A stretch of DNA of 64,000 nt from contig NZ_RXOM01000010.1 of NCBI RefSeq assembly GCF_008692195.1, forward strand, positions 1 through 64,000, read 5' to 3'. The DNA is from Salegentibacter sp. R32. GTDB taxonomy: Bacteria; Bacteroidota; Bacteroidia; Flavobacteriales; Flavobacteriaceae. The notes below the pieces were generated by a model. The model saw only the letters and a list, made by a program, of their open reading frames with translations, was not told the origin of the DNA and ran no database searches. Numbering within the stretch: position 1 is the stretch's first letter; every line of letters starts with the position of its first letter. Of the stretch, positions 16,300-25,087 are shown piece after piece. The position numbers and the translations under genes are program-made.

Positions 16300-16440
16300 T
16301 TCGATGTAAGAGTTTTTAAGCATTTTGGTCATTGAGTGAATTTTCATGGAAAATTTGTATCGAAATGTTACCATAATGAAAGCTTCGATACAAAATCTTT
16401 TGAAGATTTCACTTAGCATCCGATATTTTCTTACATCGAA
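16300..16440 (-). repeat. Palindromic dispersed element, copy C
   Basis: 141 bp with perfect 12-bp terminal inverted repeats, TTCGATGTAAGA (16300-16311) and TCTTACATCGAA (16429-16440). The interior is an inverted copy of elements A and B (ATTTGTATCGAAATGTTACC, CTTCGATACAAAATCTTTTG, AAGATTTCACTTAG). It lies between serine dehydratase and the dnaK promoter. Size and structure fit a non-autonomous MITE-like element. Confidence 0.75.
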
Positions 16441-16521
16441 TTCATGTGTTATTAAAATTCTTTTCAATAGTCAATGAAATAACAATTTGTCAATAAAATT
16501 CAGCTAGAATTATCTTAAAAG

Positions 16522-16561
16522 TGACAACCTGTCATAAAAATTCTGGTGGCACAGAGATTGA
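16522..16561 (+). promoter_or_regulatory. dnaK upstream region: palindrome plus sigma-54-like -24/-12
   Basis: TGACA-acc-TGTCA (16522-16534) is a perfect 5-bp inverted repeat. Thirteen bases later TGGCAC-agaga-TTGA (16547-16561) fits the sigma-54 pattern TGGCACn5TTGC except the final C; the GG and G pair are 12 bp apart as required. Predicted start near 16573, 36 bases before the dnaK ATG. No CIRCE palindrome and no TAnnTTTG box is evident. The assignment is inference. Confidence 0.45.
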
Positions 16562-16608
16562 CTTATACCAAGCGAATTAAAATTTGAAAAAAAACTAAAA
16601 ATATAACT

Positions 16609-18543
16609 ATGAGTAAAATAATTGGTATAGACTTAGGTACAACCAACTCTTGTGTTTCTGTAATGGAAGGTAACGAGCCTACGGTAATACCTAATGCTGA
16701 AGGTAAAAGAACCACTCCTTCTGTAATTGCATTCGTAGAAGATGGTGAGATAAAAGTGGGAGACCCTGCAAAGCGTCAGGCGGTAACCAACCCAGAAAAA
16801 ACCATTTCTTCTATTAAAAGATTTATGGGTAATAAATATTCAGAATCTTCAAGAGAAGCAGATCGGGTTGCCTATAAAGTAGTAAAAGGAGATAACGACA
16901 CTCCTCGTGTGGATATCGACGGACGTTTATATACACCTCAAGAACTTTCTGCAATGATTCTTCAAAAAATGAAGAAAACTGCAGAAGACTATTTAGGTCA
17001 AGATGTTTCGAGAGCGGTAATTACTGTTCCTGCTTATTTTAACGATTCTCAGCGTCAAGCAACCAAAGAAGCCGGTGAGATTGCAGGTTTAAAAGTAGAG
17101 CGTATTATTAATGAGCCTACAGCTGCAGCCTTAGCTTACGGTTTAGATAAAAAAGATTCTGACCAAAAGATTGTGGTATTTGACTTTGGTGGTGGTACGC
17201 ACGATGTTTCTATCTTAGAATTAGGCGACGGTGTTTTTGAAGTATTAGCTACCGATGGTGATACCCACTTAGGAGGTGATGATGTAGATGAAACAGTGAT
17301 CGATTGGTTAGCGGAAGAATTCATTAAAGATGAAGATATCGATTTACGTAAAGACCCAATGGCACTTCAACGTTTAAAAGAAGCTGCTGAAAAGGCTAAA
17401 ATTGAATTGTCTTCTTCTTCTTCAACAGAAATCAATTTACCATACATTACTGCTACTTCTAGTGGACCAAAACACTTGGTAAGAACACTTTCACGTTCTA
17501 AGTTTGAGCAGTTAATTGGAGATTTAGTAAAAAGAACGATTGCTCCTTGTGAAAAAGCATTGAAAGCAGCCGATCTTTCTAAAGGGGATATCGATGAAGT
17601 AATTTTAGTTGGTGGTTCTACCCGTATTCCTGCAGTACAAGAAGCTGTAGAGAAATTCTTCGGTAAGAAGCCAAGTAAAGGAGTAAACCCAGATGAAGTT
17701 GTTGCGATTGGAGCAGGAATTCAAGGTGGTGTTTTAACCGGAGATGTTAAAGATGTATTGTTATTAGATGTAACCCCACTTTCTTTAGGTATTGAAACTA
17801 TGGGTGGTGTAAACACGAAATTAATCGAAGCCAATACGACCATCCCAACCAAGAAATCACAGACTTTCTCTACCGCGGCAGATAATCAACCTTCCGTAGA
17901 AATTCACGTTTTGCAAGGGGAGCGCTCTATGGCAGCAGATAACAAAACAATTGGTAGGTTCCATTTAGATGGTATTCCACCAGCGCCAAGAGGAACACCT
18001 CAAATTGAAGTAACTTTTGATATTGATGCTAATGGAATTATTCAGGTAAGTGCTGAAGATAAAGCTACCGGTAAAAAACAAGACATCCGTATTGAAGCTT
18101 CTTCTGGATTAACTGAAGAGGAAATCGAAAAGATGAAATCTGAAGCTGAAGCAAATGCTGAAGCCGATAAGAAAGCAAAAGAAAAAGTAGATAAGCTGAA
18201 TGAAGCTGATGCGATGATCTTCCAAACTGAAAAACAATTAAAAGAATTTGGAGATAAGCTTTCTGATGATAAGAAGAAACCAGTTGAAGATGCTTTAGAA
18301 GAATTGAAAAAAGCATACGAAACCAAAGAGCTAGAGAAAATTACTCCTGCTTTAGACAAATTGAATGAAACTTGGAAATCTGTTTCAGAAGAAATGTATA
18401 AAGCACAAGCAGAAGCTCAGCAACAAGCTGGCGGAGCTGGAGATCAAGGTGCGCAAGGAGGCCCTCAACAAGGCGCTACCGGCGGACAGTCTGATAGCGA
18501 AGGTGATAATATCGACGACGTAGATTACGAAGAAGTGAAATAA
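16609..18543 (+). CDS. dnaK: Molecular chaperone DnaK (Hsp70)
   Basis: 644 residues, full length. The N-terminal ATPase has [54 protein letters not shown] and [12 protein letters not shown]. The linker [15 protein letters not shown] leads into the substrate-binding beta-sandwich, then an alpha-helical lid and a Gly/Gln-rich tail ending [17 protein letters not shown]-driven folding and disaggregation in the cytosol with DnaJ and GrpE, neither of which is adjacent, so dnaK is a single-gene unit with a strong terminator at 18565-18598. The FGGGTHD motif has His where Phe or Leu is usual. Regulation may involve the upstream palindrome. Confidence 0.98.
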   Translation: MSKIIGIDLGTTNSCVSVMEGNEPTVIPNAEGKRTTPSVIAFVEDGEIKVGDPAKRQAVTNPEKTISSIKRFMGNKYSESSREADRVAYKVVKGDNDTPRVDIDGRLYTPQELSAMILQKMKKTAEDYLGQDVSRAVITVPAYFNDSQRQATKEAGEIAGLKVERIINEPTAAALAYGLDKKDSDQKIVVFDFGGGTHDVSILELGDGVFEVLATDGDTHLGGDDVDETVIDWLAEEFIKDEDIDLRKDPMALQRLKEAAEKAKIELSSSSSTEINLPYITATSSGPKHLVRTLSRSKFEQLIGDLVKRTIAPCEKALKAADLSKGDIDEVILVGGSTRIPAVQEAVEKFFGKKPSKGVNPDEVVAIGAGIQGGVLTGDVKDVLLLDVTPLSLGIETMGGVNTKLIEANTTIPTKKSQTFSTAADNQPSVEIHVLQGERSMAADNKTIGRFHLDGIPPAPRGTPQIEVTFDIDANGIIQVSAEDKATGKKQDIRIEASSGLTEEEIEKMKSEAEANAEADKKAKEKVDKLNEADAMIFQTEKQLKEFGDKLSDDKKKPVEDALEELKKAYETKELEKITPALDKLNETWKSVSEEMYKAQAEAQQQAGGAGDQGAQGGPQQGATGGQSDSEGDNIDDVDYEEVK

Positions 18544-18564
18544 TCATATCCTTATAAATAAGTT

Positions 18565-18598
18565 AAAAAGCGTTCAAGTTTTCTTGAGCGCTTTTTTT
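18565..18598 (+). terminator. Rho-independent terminator of dnaK
   Basis: AAAAAGCGTTCAAG-tttt-CTTGAGCGCTTTTT: a 14-bp stem with one G-U pair, then T residues, 22 bases after the dnaK stop. Confidence 0.9.
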
Positions 18599-18630
18599 AT
18601 TGCCTATTTTTAAAGAAAACTACAAGCTTT

Positions 18631-19044
18631 ATGACTGATGTTTGGGATTTTTGTTTAAAAATTGGAGCGGCAATTCTTGCAGGTTTGGTAGTTGGTGTAG
18701 AACGTGAATTAAAAAAGAAACAAGCTGGCCTTAAAACAAATGCATTAGTATCTGCGGGAGCTGCAATTTTTGTAATTATTTCATTGAATTTTAAAACTGA
18801 TTTTGGAGTAGATATTACCCGTGTGCTTAGTCAAGTAGTGGTAGGGATAGGATTTTTAGGAGCTGGAGTAATTATAAAAGACAGAAATAATGTGAAAGGT
18901 CTTACCACCGCGGCTACGGTATGGTGTTCTGCAGCGTTAGGTTGTCTTGCCGCGACAGAAATGTATTGGGAATTACTTTTCGCAACCATCTTTATTGTCA
19001 TTGTAAACTATCTTTTTGCTTTTGTAGATAAGAAGATTAGCTAA
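18631..19044 (+). CDS. MgtC/SapB family membrane protein
   Basis: 137 residues with about four membrane helices. The conserved MgtC N-terminal domain is complete: KIGAAILAGLVVGVERELKKK, GLKTNALVSAGAA, QVVVGIGFLGAGVI and GLTTAATVWCSAALG. MgtC-type proteins act in Mg2+ stress and inhibit F-type ATPase in pathogens; short versions without the soluble C-terminal domain, like this one, are widespread and of uncertain role. The last codons overlap by 8 bp, tail to tail, with the Nramp-like gene, another divalent-metal membrane protein. Confidence 0.88.
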   Translation: MTDVWDFCLKIGAAILAGLVVGVERELKKKQAGLKTNALVSAGAAIFVIISLNFKTDFGVDITRVLSQVVVGIGFLGAGVIIKDRNNVKGLTTAATVWCSAALGCLAATEMYWELLFATIFIVIVNYLFAFVDKKIS

Positions 19045-20302
19045 ATTGGACAAATAAATAACCTATCCCAAATAGAATAAGAATCCATAAGCAAATCCAA
19101 CTAAAAATTTGATATGCTTTGCCCGGTTGGTTTTCGACTGAAATTTTACTTTTCACCAATTTAAAATTGAAATAAGCTAAAATGGGAGCTGATAAAAATG
19201 AAAGTCCGCTTGCAAAATCAACTAAATAAGTGAAATTTTTGTCGGTGAAATAAAGAATACTTAGAGAAAAGATTGGAATGATAATTAAACCAATTCGGTA
19301 TAAATTTGTTTTCTTCTGAAGGGTTTTCTTATTCTCTTTTTCTTGTGGAATAATCACTTCAGAAAGTACTCTTGGGTAAGCATCGGCAACCGTTAATGTG
19401 GTACTTATCATGGTAATCAACGCAGCGATTGAAACCAATAAATAACTCCAATTTCCCAGTAAAAATTGATAAAGTTCAATAAGCTGAGTGGCAAAACCAA
19501 CGCTATTTTTAGAAAAACTTTCTCCACGACCGAACATCACTAATGCTCCTAAAAGCAAGAACAGCAAACCAATAAAAGAAGCAGAGAGGTAACCGACATT
19601 AAAATCGATAAAACTATTTTTCACCGATAGTTGTTTGTTAGTGTTTTTAGCTTTTTCTCGCGTCCACATCGAATGCCAAACCGAAGCATCTAGAGGAATC
19701 GGCATCCAACCCATAAAAGCGATGAGAAAAGCAATTCCACCTAAATTCCAATATGATGGAGGAGAAGTAGCTAAGGTGTTTTCTAAAGTACCGGCGTTAA
19801 AAGCGAAAATCACTGAGATTAAAGTTACTATGGTAAGAAGCGTAACAATTACTTTCATACTAAAATCGAGTCCACCATATTTTCCTATCCATAAAAGCGC
19901 GATACAAAAGGCGAGAATAATAATACTCCAAACAAACGGTGACCAGCCTAGATGAAACAATTGTTCTGCCAAACCTGCGGTAACAATCGTTACCGAAGCT
20001 TGAATCACGAACATCGTTCCAAGTGTAATGAGGATATAAGTGTAGTAAGAAAATTTACCTAATTCTTTATAACCCGTAATCAAATCTTTTCCGGTTGCTG
20101 CTGTATAGCGTGGGCCAAATTCTAAAAACGGATATTTAGAAAGACAAGCGAGTAACAGAACCCAAATTAACGAAAAACCAAATTCTGCTCCGGCACGGGT
20201 TGCTTGTACCAAATGTGAAACTCCAATCGCGGCACCTGCCAATAAAAATCCTGGCCCGAGACTTTTTAAAAAACTTTTTTGTAGAAATTTTTTACTCATC
20301 AT
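19037..20302 (-). CDS. Nramp-superfamily transporter lacking the canonical DPGN motif
   Basis: 421 residues and about 11 membrane helices; the start KSLGPGFLLAGAAIGVSHLV and later helices align with Nramp (MntH) proteins. Where MntH has DPGN in helix 1, whose Asp and Asn bind Mn/Fe, this protein has GVSH. In helix 6 the usual MPHN region reads MGWMPIPLDAS, so the metal site is rebuilt. It is therefore a Nramp relative whose substrate may not be Mn2+ or Fe2+. Divergent from pyrR over 120 bp; two successive ATGs (20302, 20299) are possible starts. Confidence 0.85.
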   Translation of the reverse strand: MMSKKFLQKSFLKSLGPGFLLAGAAIGVSHLVQATRAGAEFGFSLIWVLLLACLSKYPFLEFGPRYTAATGKDLITGYKELGKFSYYTYILITLGTMFVIQASVTIVTAGLAEQLFHLGWSPFVWSIIILAFCIALLWIGKYGGLDFSMKVIVTLLTIVTLISVIFAFNAGTLENTLATSPPSYWNLGGIAFLIAFMGWMPIPLDASVWHSMWTREKAKNTNKQLSVKNSFIDFNVGYLSASFIGLLFLLLGALVMFGRGESFSKNSVGFATQLIELYQFLLGNWSYLLVSIAALITMISTTLTVADAYPRVLSEVIIPQEKENKKTLQKKTNLYRIGLIIIPIFSLSILYFTDKNFTYLVDFASGLSFLSAPILAYFNFKLVKSKISVENQPGKAYQIFSWICLWILILFGIGYLFVQFS

Positions 20303-20387
20303 TTAGTTTAGTCTTTCAATTTTACAAGAATAAAATTTTTGTGCCAAGCTTTCGTGAACTTATATTCTTCAAAAGCAATATTTTCTT

Positions 20388-20395
20388 TACTTTTG
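20388..20395 (+). promoter_or_regulatory. Putative -7 box (TACTTTTG) of pyrR operon
   Basis: TAnnTTTG match 27 bases before the pyrR ATG. No attenuator-type hairpin ladder is seen between it and pyrR. Confidence 0.45.
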
Positions 20396-20422
20396 TTTTT
20401 CAGAAAAAGAACACTTCTACAG

Positions 20423-20962
20423 ATGAGCCAAAAAATTTTACTCAGTGCTAAAGAAATAGAAATTATACTTCATCGTCTGGCTTGTCAACTTATCGAAAAT
20501 CATCAGAATTTTGAAGAAACAGTACTTGTTGGTATTCAGCCTAGAGGTATTTTCCTGGCAGAGCGCATTCAGCAAATTCTTCAAAATGACTATAAAATAG
20601 AAGAAGTTAAAACCGGTAGATTAGATATTACTTTCTTTCGCGATGATTTTAGACGAAGCGAAAAACCCTTGGAAGCCAATAAAACTAAAATTGATTTTTT
20701 AGTGGAGAATAAGCGTGTGGTTTTTATAGACGATGTGTTATACACCGGAAGAAGTATTCGTTCAGCATTGACCGCAATTCAATCGTTTGGAAGACCGAAG
20801 GAAATTGAATTGTTAACCTTAATCGATAGAAGGTTTAGTAGGCATTTACCCATTCAGCCTGATTATAACGGAAGGCAGGTAGATGCGATTAACGAGGAAA
20901 AAGTAAAGGTGAATTGGGTAGAAAATGCAGGGGAAGATTGTGTTTATCTTGTAAATAAATAG
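20423..20962 (+). CDS. pyrR: PyrR: pyr regulator / uracil phosphoribosyltransferase
   Basis: 179 residues from the ATG at 20423; the frame is open further upstream, but that part is unlike PyrR and runs over the promoter. The type I PRTase fold has VLVGIQPRGIFLAERI and the PRPP loop VVFIDDVLYTGRSIRSAL. PyrR binds pyr mRNA and senses UMP in Firmicutes and makes UMP from uracil and PRPP. Here no pyr attenuator is visible, so it may serve mainly as an enzyme. pyrB starts 8 bases after its stop, confirming a pyrimidine operon. Confidence 0.94.
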   Translation: MSQKILLSAKEIEIILHRLACQLIENHQNFEETVLVGIQPRGIFLAERIQQILQNDYKIEEVKTGRLDITFFRDDFRRSEKPLEANKTKIDFLVENKRVVFIDDVLYTGRSIRSALTAIQSFGRPKEIELLTLIDRRFSRHLPIQPDYNGRQVDAINEEKVKVNWVENAGEDCVYLVNK

Positions 20963-20970
20963 AAAAATCA

Positions 20971-21900
20971 ATGGGTGAATTAAGTGTCAACCACTTACTG
21001 GGCATAAAGTATATTACCAAAGAGGACGTCGATTTAATTTTTGAAACGGCCGACCATTTTAAAGAAGTGATTAACCGTCCTATTAAAAAAGTTCCGTCGC
21101 TTCGTGATATTACCATTGCCAATTTATTTTTTGAAAATAGTACCAGAACCCGACTTTCTTTTGAGTTGGCAGAAAAGCGTTTAAGTGCCGATATGGTCAA
21201 CTTTTCCGCAGCTTCTTCTTCCGTAAAAAAGGGAGAAACACTTATCGATACGGTAAACAATATTTTATCGATGAAAGTAGATATGGTGGTAATGCGCCAT
21301 CCCAATCCCGGGGCCGGGGTTTTTCTTTCGCAACACGTGAATGCAAGTATTGTTAATGCCGGAGATGGAGCACACGAACACCCCACACAGGCTTTACTTG
21401 ATTCTTATTCTATTCGTGAAAAATTAGGCGAAGTTACCGGTAAAAATGTAGTGATCGTCGGTGATATTTTACATAGTCGTGTGGCGTTGAGTAATATTTT
21501 CGCTTTAAAATTACAAGGAGCTAACGTAAAAGTTTGCGGACCAAAAACCTTAATCCCGAAACATATTGAAAAATTAGGTGTTGAGGTAGAAACCAATTTA
21601 AGAAAAGCCTTAGAGTGGTGTGATGTAGCCAATATGCTTCGTGTACAAAACGAACGTATGGATATTAGCTATTTCCCGACAACGCGTGAATATGTTCAAC
21701 AGTTTGGACTGAATAAAAACTTACTCGATTCTTTAGATAAAGAAATCACGATTATGCACCCGGGACCTATTAATCGCGGGATAGAAATTACCAGTGATGT
21801 AGCAGATTCTGACCACGCGATTATTTTAGATCAGGTTCAAAATGGGGTTGCGGTAAGAATGGCTGTAATTTATTTGTTAGCGTCAAAAATTAAGCAATAA
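20971..21900 (+). CDS. pyrB: Aspartate carbamoyltransferase catalytic chain
   Basis: 309 residues. Carbamoyl phosphate + aspartate to N-carbamoyl-aspartate, the committed step of pyrimidine synthesis. Carbamoyl-phosphate loop NSTRTRLSFELAEKRL, the SSVKKGETLIDT loop, HPNPGA, HPTQALLDSYSI and, near the end, MHPGPINRGIEI. No pyrI regulatory-chain gene follows, so it is likely an unregulated trimer. Sits tightly between pyrR (8 bp) and a small conserved gene (3 bp). Confidence 0.97.
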   Translation: MGELSVNHLLGIKYITKEDVDLIFETADHFKEVINRPIKKVPSLRDITIANLFFENSTRTRLSFELAEKRLSADMVNFSAASSSVKKGETLIDTVNNILSMKVDMVVMRHPNPGAGVFLSQHVNASIVNAGDGAHEHPTQALLDSYSIREKLGEVTGKNVVIVGDILHSRVALSNIFALKLQGANVKVCGPKTLIPKHIEKLGVEVETNLRKALEWCDVANMLRVQNERMDISYFPTTREYVQQFGLNKNLLDSLDKEITIMHPGPINRGIEITSDVADSDHAIILDQVQNGVAVRMAVIYLLASKIKQ

Positions 21901-21903
21901 CCA

Positions 21904-22251
21904 ATGAAAGTTACCGAGAAAGAAAACTATATAATTGTTGAAGACGATAAAAATGATGTGGTGGGCTTTTCTAATTATTTAGAAAACTACGCTTACGATC
22001 AGATTAAAGATAAAAATGTAGTCGTCGATATTTTAAAATATGGAGAATTATCTTTGGAAGAATTACTTTCATTTTTGCAACTATCCAATCAACATCGAGC
22101 CAACGAGCATTCCTTTGTCATTGTAAATGATACCATTAATATTGATAGAGTTCCCGAAGAATTGATGGTGGTTCCTACCTTATTGGAAGCCGGTGATGTA
22201 ATTCAGATGGATGAAATTCAGCGAGATCTTGGTGGGTTAGACGAATTTTAA
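21904..22251 (+). CDS. Small conserved protein upstream of ribonuclease Z (STAS-like)
   Basis: 115 residues, acidic, with no signal or membrane segment. The pattern of alternating short strands and helices (ENYIIVEDDKNDVVGFSNYL; DKNVVVDILKYGELSLEELL; HSFVIVND) is reminiscent of an anti-sigma-antagonist/STAS fold. Genes of this type commonly precede rnz in Flavobacteriia; some automated annotations call them ribonuclease Z by proximity. Starts 3 bases after pyrB and ends 32 bases before rnz. Function not known. Confidence 0.8.
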   Translation: MKVTEKENYIIVEDDKNDVVGFSNYLENYAYDQIKDKNVVVDILKYGELSLEELLSFLQLSNQHRANEHSFVIVNDTINIDRVPEELMVVPTLLEAGDVIQMDEIQRDLGGLDEF

Positions 22252-22283
22252 ATATCTTCCTCTAAAAATTTTAATGCTCTTCT

Positions 22284-23192
22284 ATGGAAGTTACCATTTT
22301 AGGCTGTTATTCAGCTACTCCAAGAACATTCAACAACCCCACTTCACAGGTTTTAGAAATTAATAATCATTTATTTTTGATTGATTGTGGCGAAGGTACG
22401 CAGGTTCAACTTCGAAGAAGAAAAATTAAATTCGCCCGTATCAAACATATTTTTATCAGTCATTTGCACGGCGACCACTTTTTTGGACTTATTGGACTCA
22501 TTTCTACCTTTGGATTGTTAGACCGAAAAACGGAACTTCATATTTACGGACCCAAAGGAATTAAAGAGATTATTTTACTTCAACTGAAGCTTTCAAAATC
22601 GTGGACAGGATTTCATCTGCATTTTCACGAACTTGACAAAACCACACCTGAACTTATTTTTGAAGATGAAAAAGTGACGGTGGAAACCATTCCGTTAGAA
22701 CATCGCGTTTATGCCAATGGTTATTTTTTCAAGGAGAAAGAAGGTGACCGAAAGTTGTTGATTAATGAAGTTCAGCAATACGAAATAAATGTCGCTTATT
22801 ACCGAAGTATTAAAAAAGGAAAAGACATCACTTTAGAAGATGGTACGGTCATCCCAAACGAAAAATTAACCGCTCCACCAGAATCCCCAAAAAGTTATGC
22901 CTTCTGTAGCGATACCGTTTATAAACCTGAAATTGCTAATCAAATTCAAGGCGTAACCGGTTTGTATCACGAGTCTACTTTTTTAGAACAACACCAGCAT
23001 TTGTGTGAAAAAACCAAGCATTCTACTGCAAAAGAAGCCGCTCAAATTGCCAAAGCTGCTGATGCAAAACAATTAATTTTAGGACATTATTCAACGCGTT
23101 ACGGGAACATCGAAGTCTTCAAAGAAGAAGCTGAAACTGTTTTTGATAATGTGATTTTAGCAGAGGACGGGAAGGTAATTTCTTTTGAATAG
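22284..23192 (+). CDS. rnz: Ribonuclease Z (tRNA 3'-endonuclease)
   Basis: 302 residues, short-form RNase Z of the metallo-beta-lactamase fold; cuts the 3' trailer of tRNA precursors. Zinc motif ISHLHGDHFFGL, further ligands in FCSDTVY and LGHYSTRYG, and the substrate-handling exosite (KLSKSWTGFHLHFHELD region) present. The last of a run from pyrR, ending near a hairpin at 23214-23234. Confidence 0.96.
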   Translation: MEVTILGCYSATPRTFNNPTSQVLEINNHLFLIDCGEGTQVQLRRRKIKFARIKHIFISHLHGDHFFGLIGLISTFGLLDRKTELHIYGPKGIKEIILLQLKLSKSWTGFHLHFHELDKTTPELIFEDEKVTVETIPLEHRVYANGYFFKEKEGDRKLLINEVQQYEINVAYYRSIKKGKDITLEDGTVIPNEKLTAPPESPKSYAFCSDTVYKPEIANQIQGVTGLYHESTFLEQHQHLCEKTKHSTAKEAAQIAKAADAKQLILGHYSTRYGNIEVFKEEAETVFDNVILAEDGKVISFE

Positions 23193-23213
23193 TTAATCAT
23201 AAAATGATGCATC

Positions 23214-23234
23214 ATCCTGAACTTGATTCAGGAT
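23214..23234. repeat. Short hairpin ATCCTGA-acttgat-TCAGGAT
   Basis: Perfect 7-bp stem between the converging rnz and lipoprotein genes. The CTGAACTTGATTCAGG type recurs in many Bacteroidota genomes as a dispersed palindrome; may help end transcription. Confidence 0.5.
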
Positions 23235-23251
23235 CACATCCCATATTTATA

Positions 23252-23821
23252 TTACTGAATTTCCAAATCATTAAGTATTTCCCGTATATTATCTTCATAA
23301 TTAATCACAGCAGATTTACTGTGGTACCTCTTCCCTAATTTATCCTGATAAATTTCATTTAAAAATTCATAGTAATCATCCGTAGCTAAATGACTTTCTT
23401 GGAAGGCTGTGTGAAAATAAGGTTGAAGTTTTAGTTTTCGCTCGAGGTTTTGATGCCTTGCTACCGCCATGATAGCATATTCAGCTAATGGGTCTTGAAA
23501 TGTAAATGAAGGATAACCATGCTTTTCTAAATAATAAATGACAACTTCAAAATTTTCAGTATCCTGTTGCTTCATTGATTTCTGATATTTTTGATATTCT
23601 TTAGCTTCCTCATTATAATTATTACGTTTTAATATGGCTTTACTTTTTTCTGGATTCCGAAGTTTTTGGTCTTTCATAAAAAGTTCCTTTAAATAGCTTT
23701 CTTTTTCTTGCTTGATGGTTAGCCCATCAATAGTTTTTGTCTCCACATGGTTTTGGTCTTGACAGCTCATCAAGCTTATTACTAACATCAAATTGAAAAT
23801 AAAGTTTCTTTTTTTATACAT
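23252..23821 (-). CDS. Lipoprotein, possibly DUF6624-like
   Basis: 189 residues; N-terminus with lipobox ISLMSC (Cys about 20), so lipid-anchored. The region EKHGYPSFTFQDPLAEYAIM-A-ARHQ through the DKLGKRYH end recalls the DUF6624 pattern (G-P, HQ/HAD, then a G-x-Q-x-Y tail) but is divergent; I treat that as a weak link. Helical and charged overall. Convergent with rnz, divergent from pdxH. No function known. Confidence 0.7.
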   Translation of the reverse strand: MYKKRNFIFNLMLVISLMSCQDQNHVETKTIDGLTIKQEKESYLKELFMKDQKLRNPEKSKAILKRNNYNEEAKEYQKYQKSMKQQDTENFEVVIYYLEKHGYPSFTFQDPLAEYAIMAVARHQNLERKLKLQPYFHTAFQESHLATDDYYEFLNEIYQDKLGKRYHSKSAVINYEDNIREILNDLEIQ

Positions 23822-23909
23822 AAGTAGACGTTAAATTCCTTCCGATTAAAATTTTGTAAACTTTTAATAATTGCTTTTCCTTTAGCGGCATTTCCTTTAA
23901 ATTGCAGGT

Positions 23910-24560
23910 ATGGAAAAGAATTTAGAAAATTATCGAAAATCCTACGATAAATCAGAATTGAAAGAAGAAAATTTATTGGCGAACCCGTTAGATTTTTTCC
24001 AAAAATGGTTTAATGAAGCAGAAGAATCTCAGCTTGTCGATGAACCTAATGCCATGACCATAAGTACTGTTGGGTTAGATGGTTTTCCGAAGAATAGGGT
24101 AGTGCTCCTTAAAAAAATAAAAACCGAAGGTTTTGTGTTTTATACCAACTATGAAAGTGAAAAAGGAAAGGCTTTAGCCAAAAACCCTAAAGTTTGCCTT
24201 TCTTTTTTTTGGCCTGCTTTAGAGCGACAAATCATCATTAAAGGCGAAGTAGAAAAAATAAGTCAACAAGAATCAAAAGACTATTTTAACTCCCGTCCCG
24301 AAGGAAGCCGTATAGGAGCCATTGTTTCGCATCAAAGTTCTCCGGTTCCAAATCGTTCTTATTTAGAAGAAAAATTAGCAGAACTGAAACAAGAATATAA
24401 AAACAAAGAAATTAAAAAGCCGGAATATTGGGGCGGTTACTTGGTAAAGCCCTTTTCGTTTGAATTTTGGCAAGGCCGTCCTAACCGTTTGCACGATAGA
24501 TTTGTCTATGAGCTTTCCAAAGACAAAAAATGGGAAGAGCCCATACGTTTAGCACCTTAA
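23910..24560 (+). CDS. pdxH: Pyridoxamine/pyridoxine 5'-phosphate oxidase
   Basis: 216 residues, standard size. FMN enzyme making pyridoxal 5'-phosphate in the final or salvage step. Seen: AMTISTVGLDGFPKNRVVLLK, FVFYTNYESEKGKAL, FFWPALERQIIIKGEVEKI, SRIGAIVSHQSSP and the C-terminal signature FEFWQGRPNRLHDRFVYE. 38 bases before sixA, same strand; possibly the first gene of the sixA-ppk-ppx run. Confidence 0.97.
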   Translation: MEKNLENYRKSYDKSELKEENLLANPLDFFQKWFNEAEESQLVDEPNAMTISTVGLDGFPKNRVVLLKKIKTEGFVFYTNYESEKGKALAKNPKVCLSFFWPALERQIIIKGEVEKISQQESKDYFNSRPEGSRIGAIVSHQSSPVPNRSYLEEKLAELKQEYKNKEIKKPEYWGGYLVKPFSFEFWQGRPNRLHDRFVYELSKDKKWEEPIRLAP

Positions 24561-24598
24561 AATTCTAAACCTTACCAACAACTAAAAACAAAGAATTT

Positions 24599-25087
24599 AT
24601 GAAAAAACTAATAGTAGTACGACACGGAAAATCTTCTTGGAAAGACGAAAGCCTGGCAGACCACGACCGGCCGTTAAAAAAAAGAGGGTATCGCGACGCA
24701 AAACTTATTATTAGTGCTTTCAAATTATATTATCAGCCTCCTTTAAAAGTTATTAGTAGTTCTGCTAATCGGGCATTGACCACTGCTAATATGTTCAAAG
24801 AAGAACTGAAAATTGCCGATGAAGATTTTAAAGTTTTAAAATCACTATACACCTTTAATGTACAGGAATTGTTAGAGGTAATTAAAGAGCAACCTGATGA
24901 AACCGATAAACTCATGGTGTTTGGGCACAATCCTGCGATGACCCAACTGGTGAATTTTTTAGGAGATAAATATTTGGAAAATTTACCTACTACAGGAATG
25001 GCCATCATCGATTTTGATTGCAAAAAATGGAGTGAAATCGCCAACGGAAAAACCTTAGTGACCTTATTTCCTAAAATGTTTAAATAA
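24599..25087 (+). CDS. sixA: Phosphohistidine phosphatase SixA
   Basis: 162 residues, histidine-phosphatase fold. Catalytic RHG motif LIVVRHGKSSW at the N-terminus and second His in VFGHNPAMTQL. SixA removes phosphate from histidine, e.g. on HPt or NPr proteins. Its stop codon is followed directly by the ATG of ppk with no gap, so translation is probably coupled, which hints at a role together with polyphosphate kinase, itself a phosphohistidine enzyme. Confidence 0.93.
   Translation: MKKLIVVRHGKSSWKDESLADHDRPLKKRGYRDAKLIISAFKLYYQPPLKVISSSANRALTTANMFKEELKIADEDFKVLKSLYTFNVQELLEVIKEQPDETDKLMVFGHNPAMTQLVNFLGDKYLENLPTTGMAIIDFDCKKWSEIANGKTLVTLFPKMFK

Noticed and set aside
16273-16467. 64-codon frame on minus
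   Set aside because: Runs through the palindromic element copy C; the same kind of frame arises in any inverted-repeat element.
18042-18359. 105-codon frame antisense to dnaK lid region
   Set aside because: Ser/Phe/Ala-rich antisense shadow of the Glu/Lys-rich dnaK coding region.
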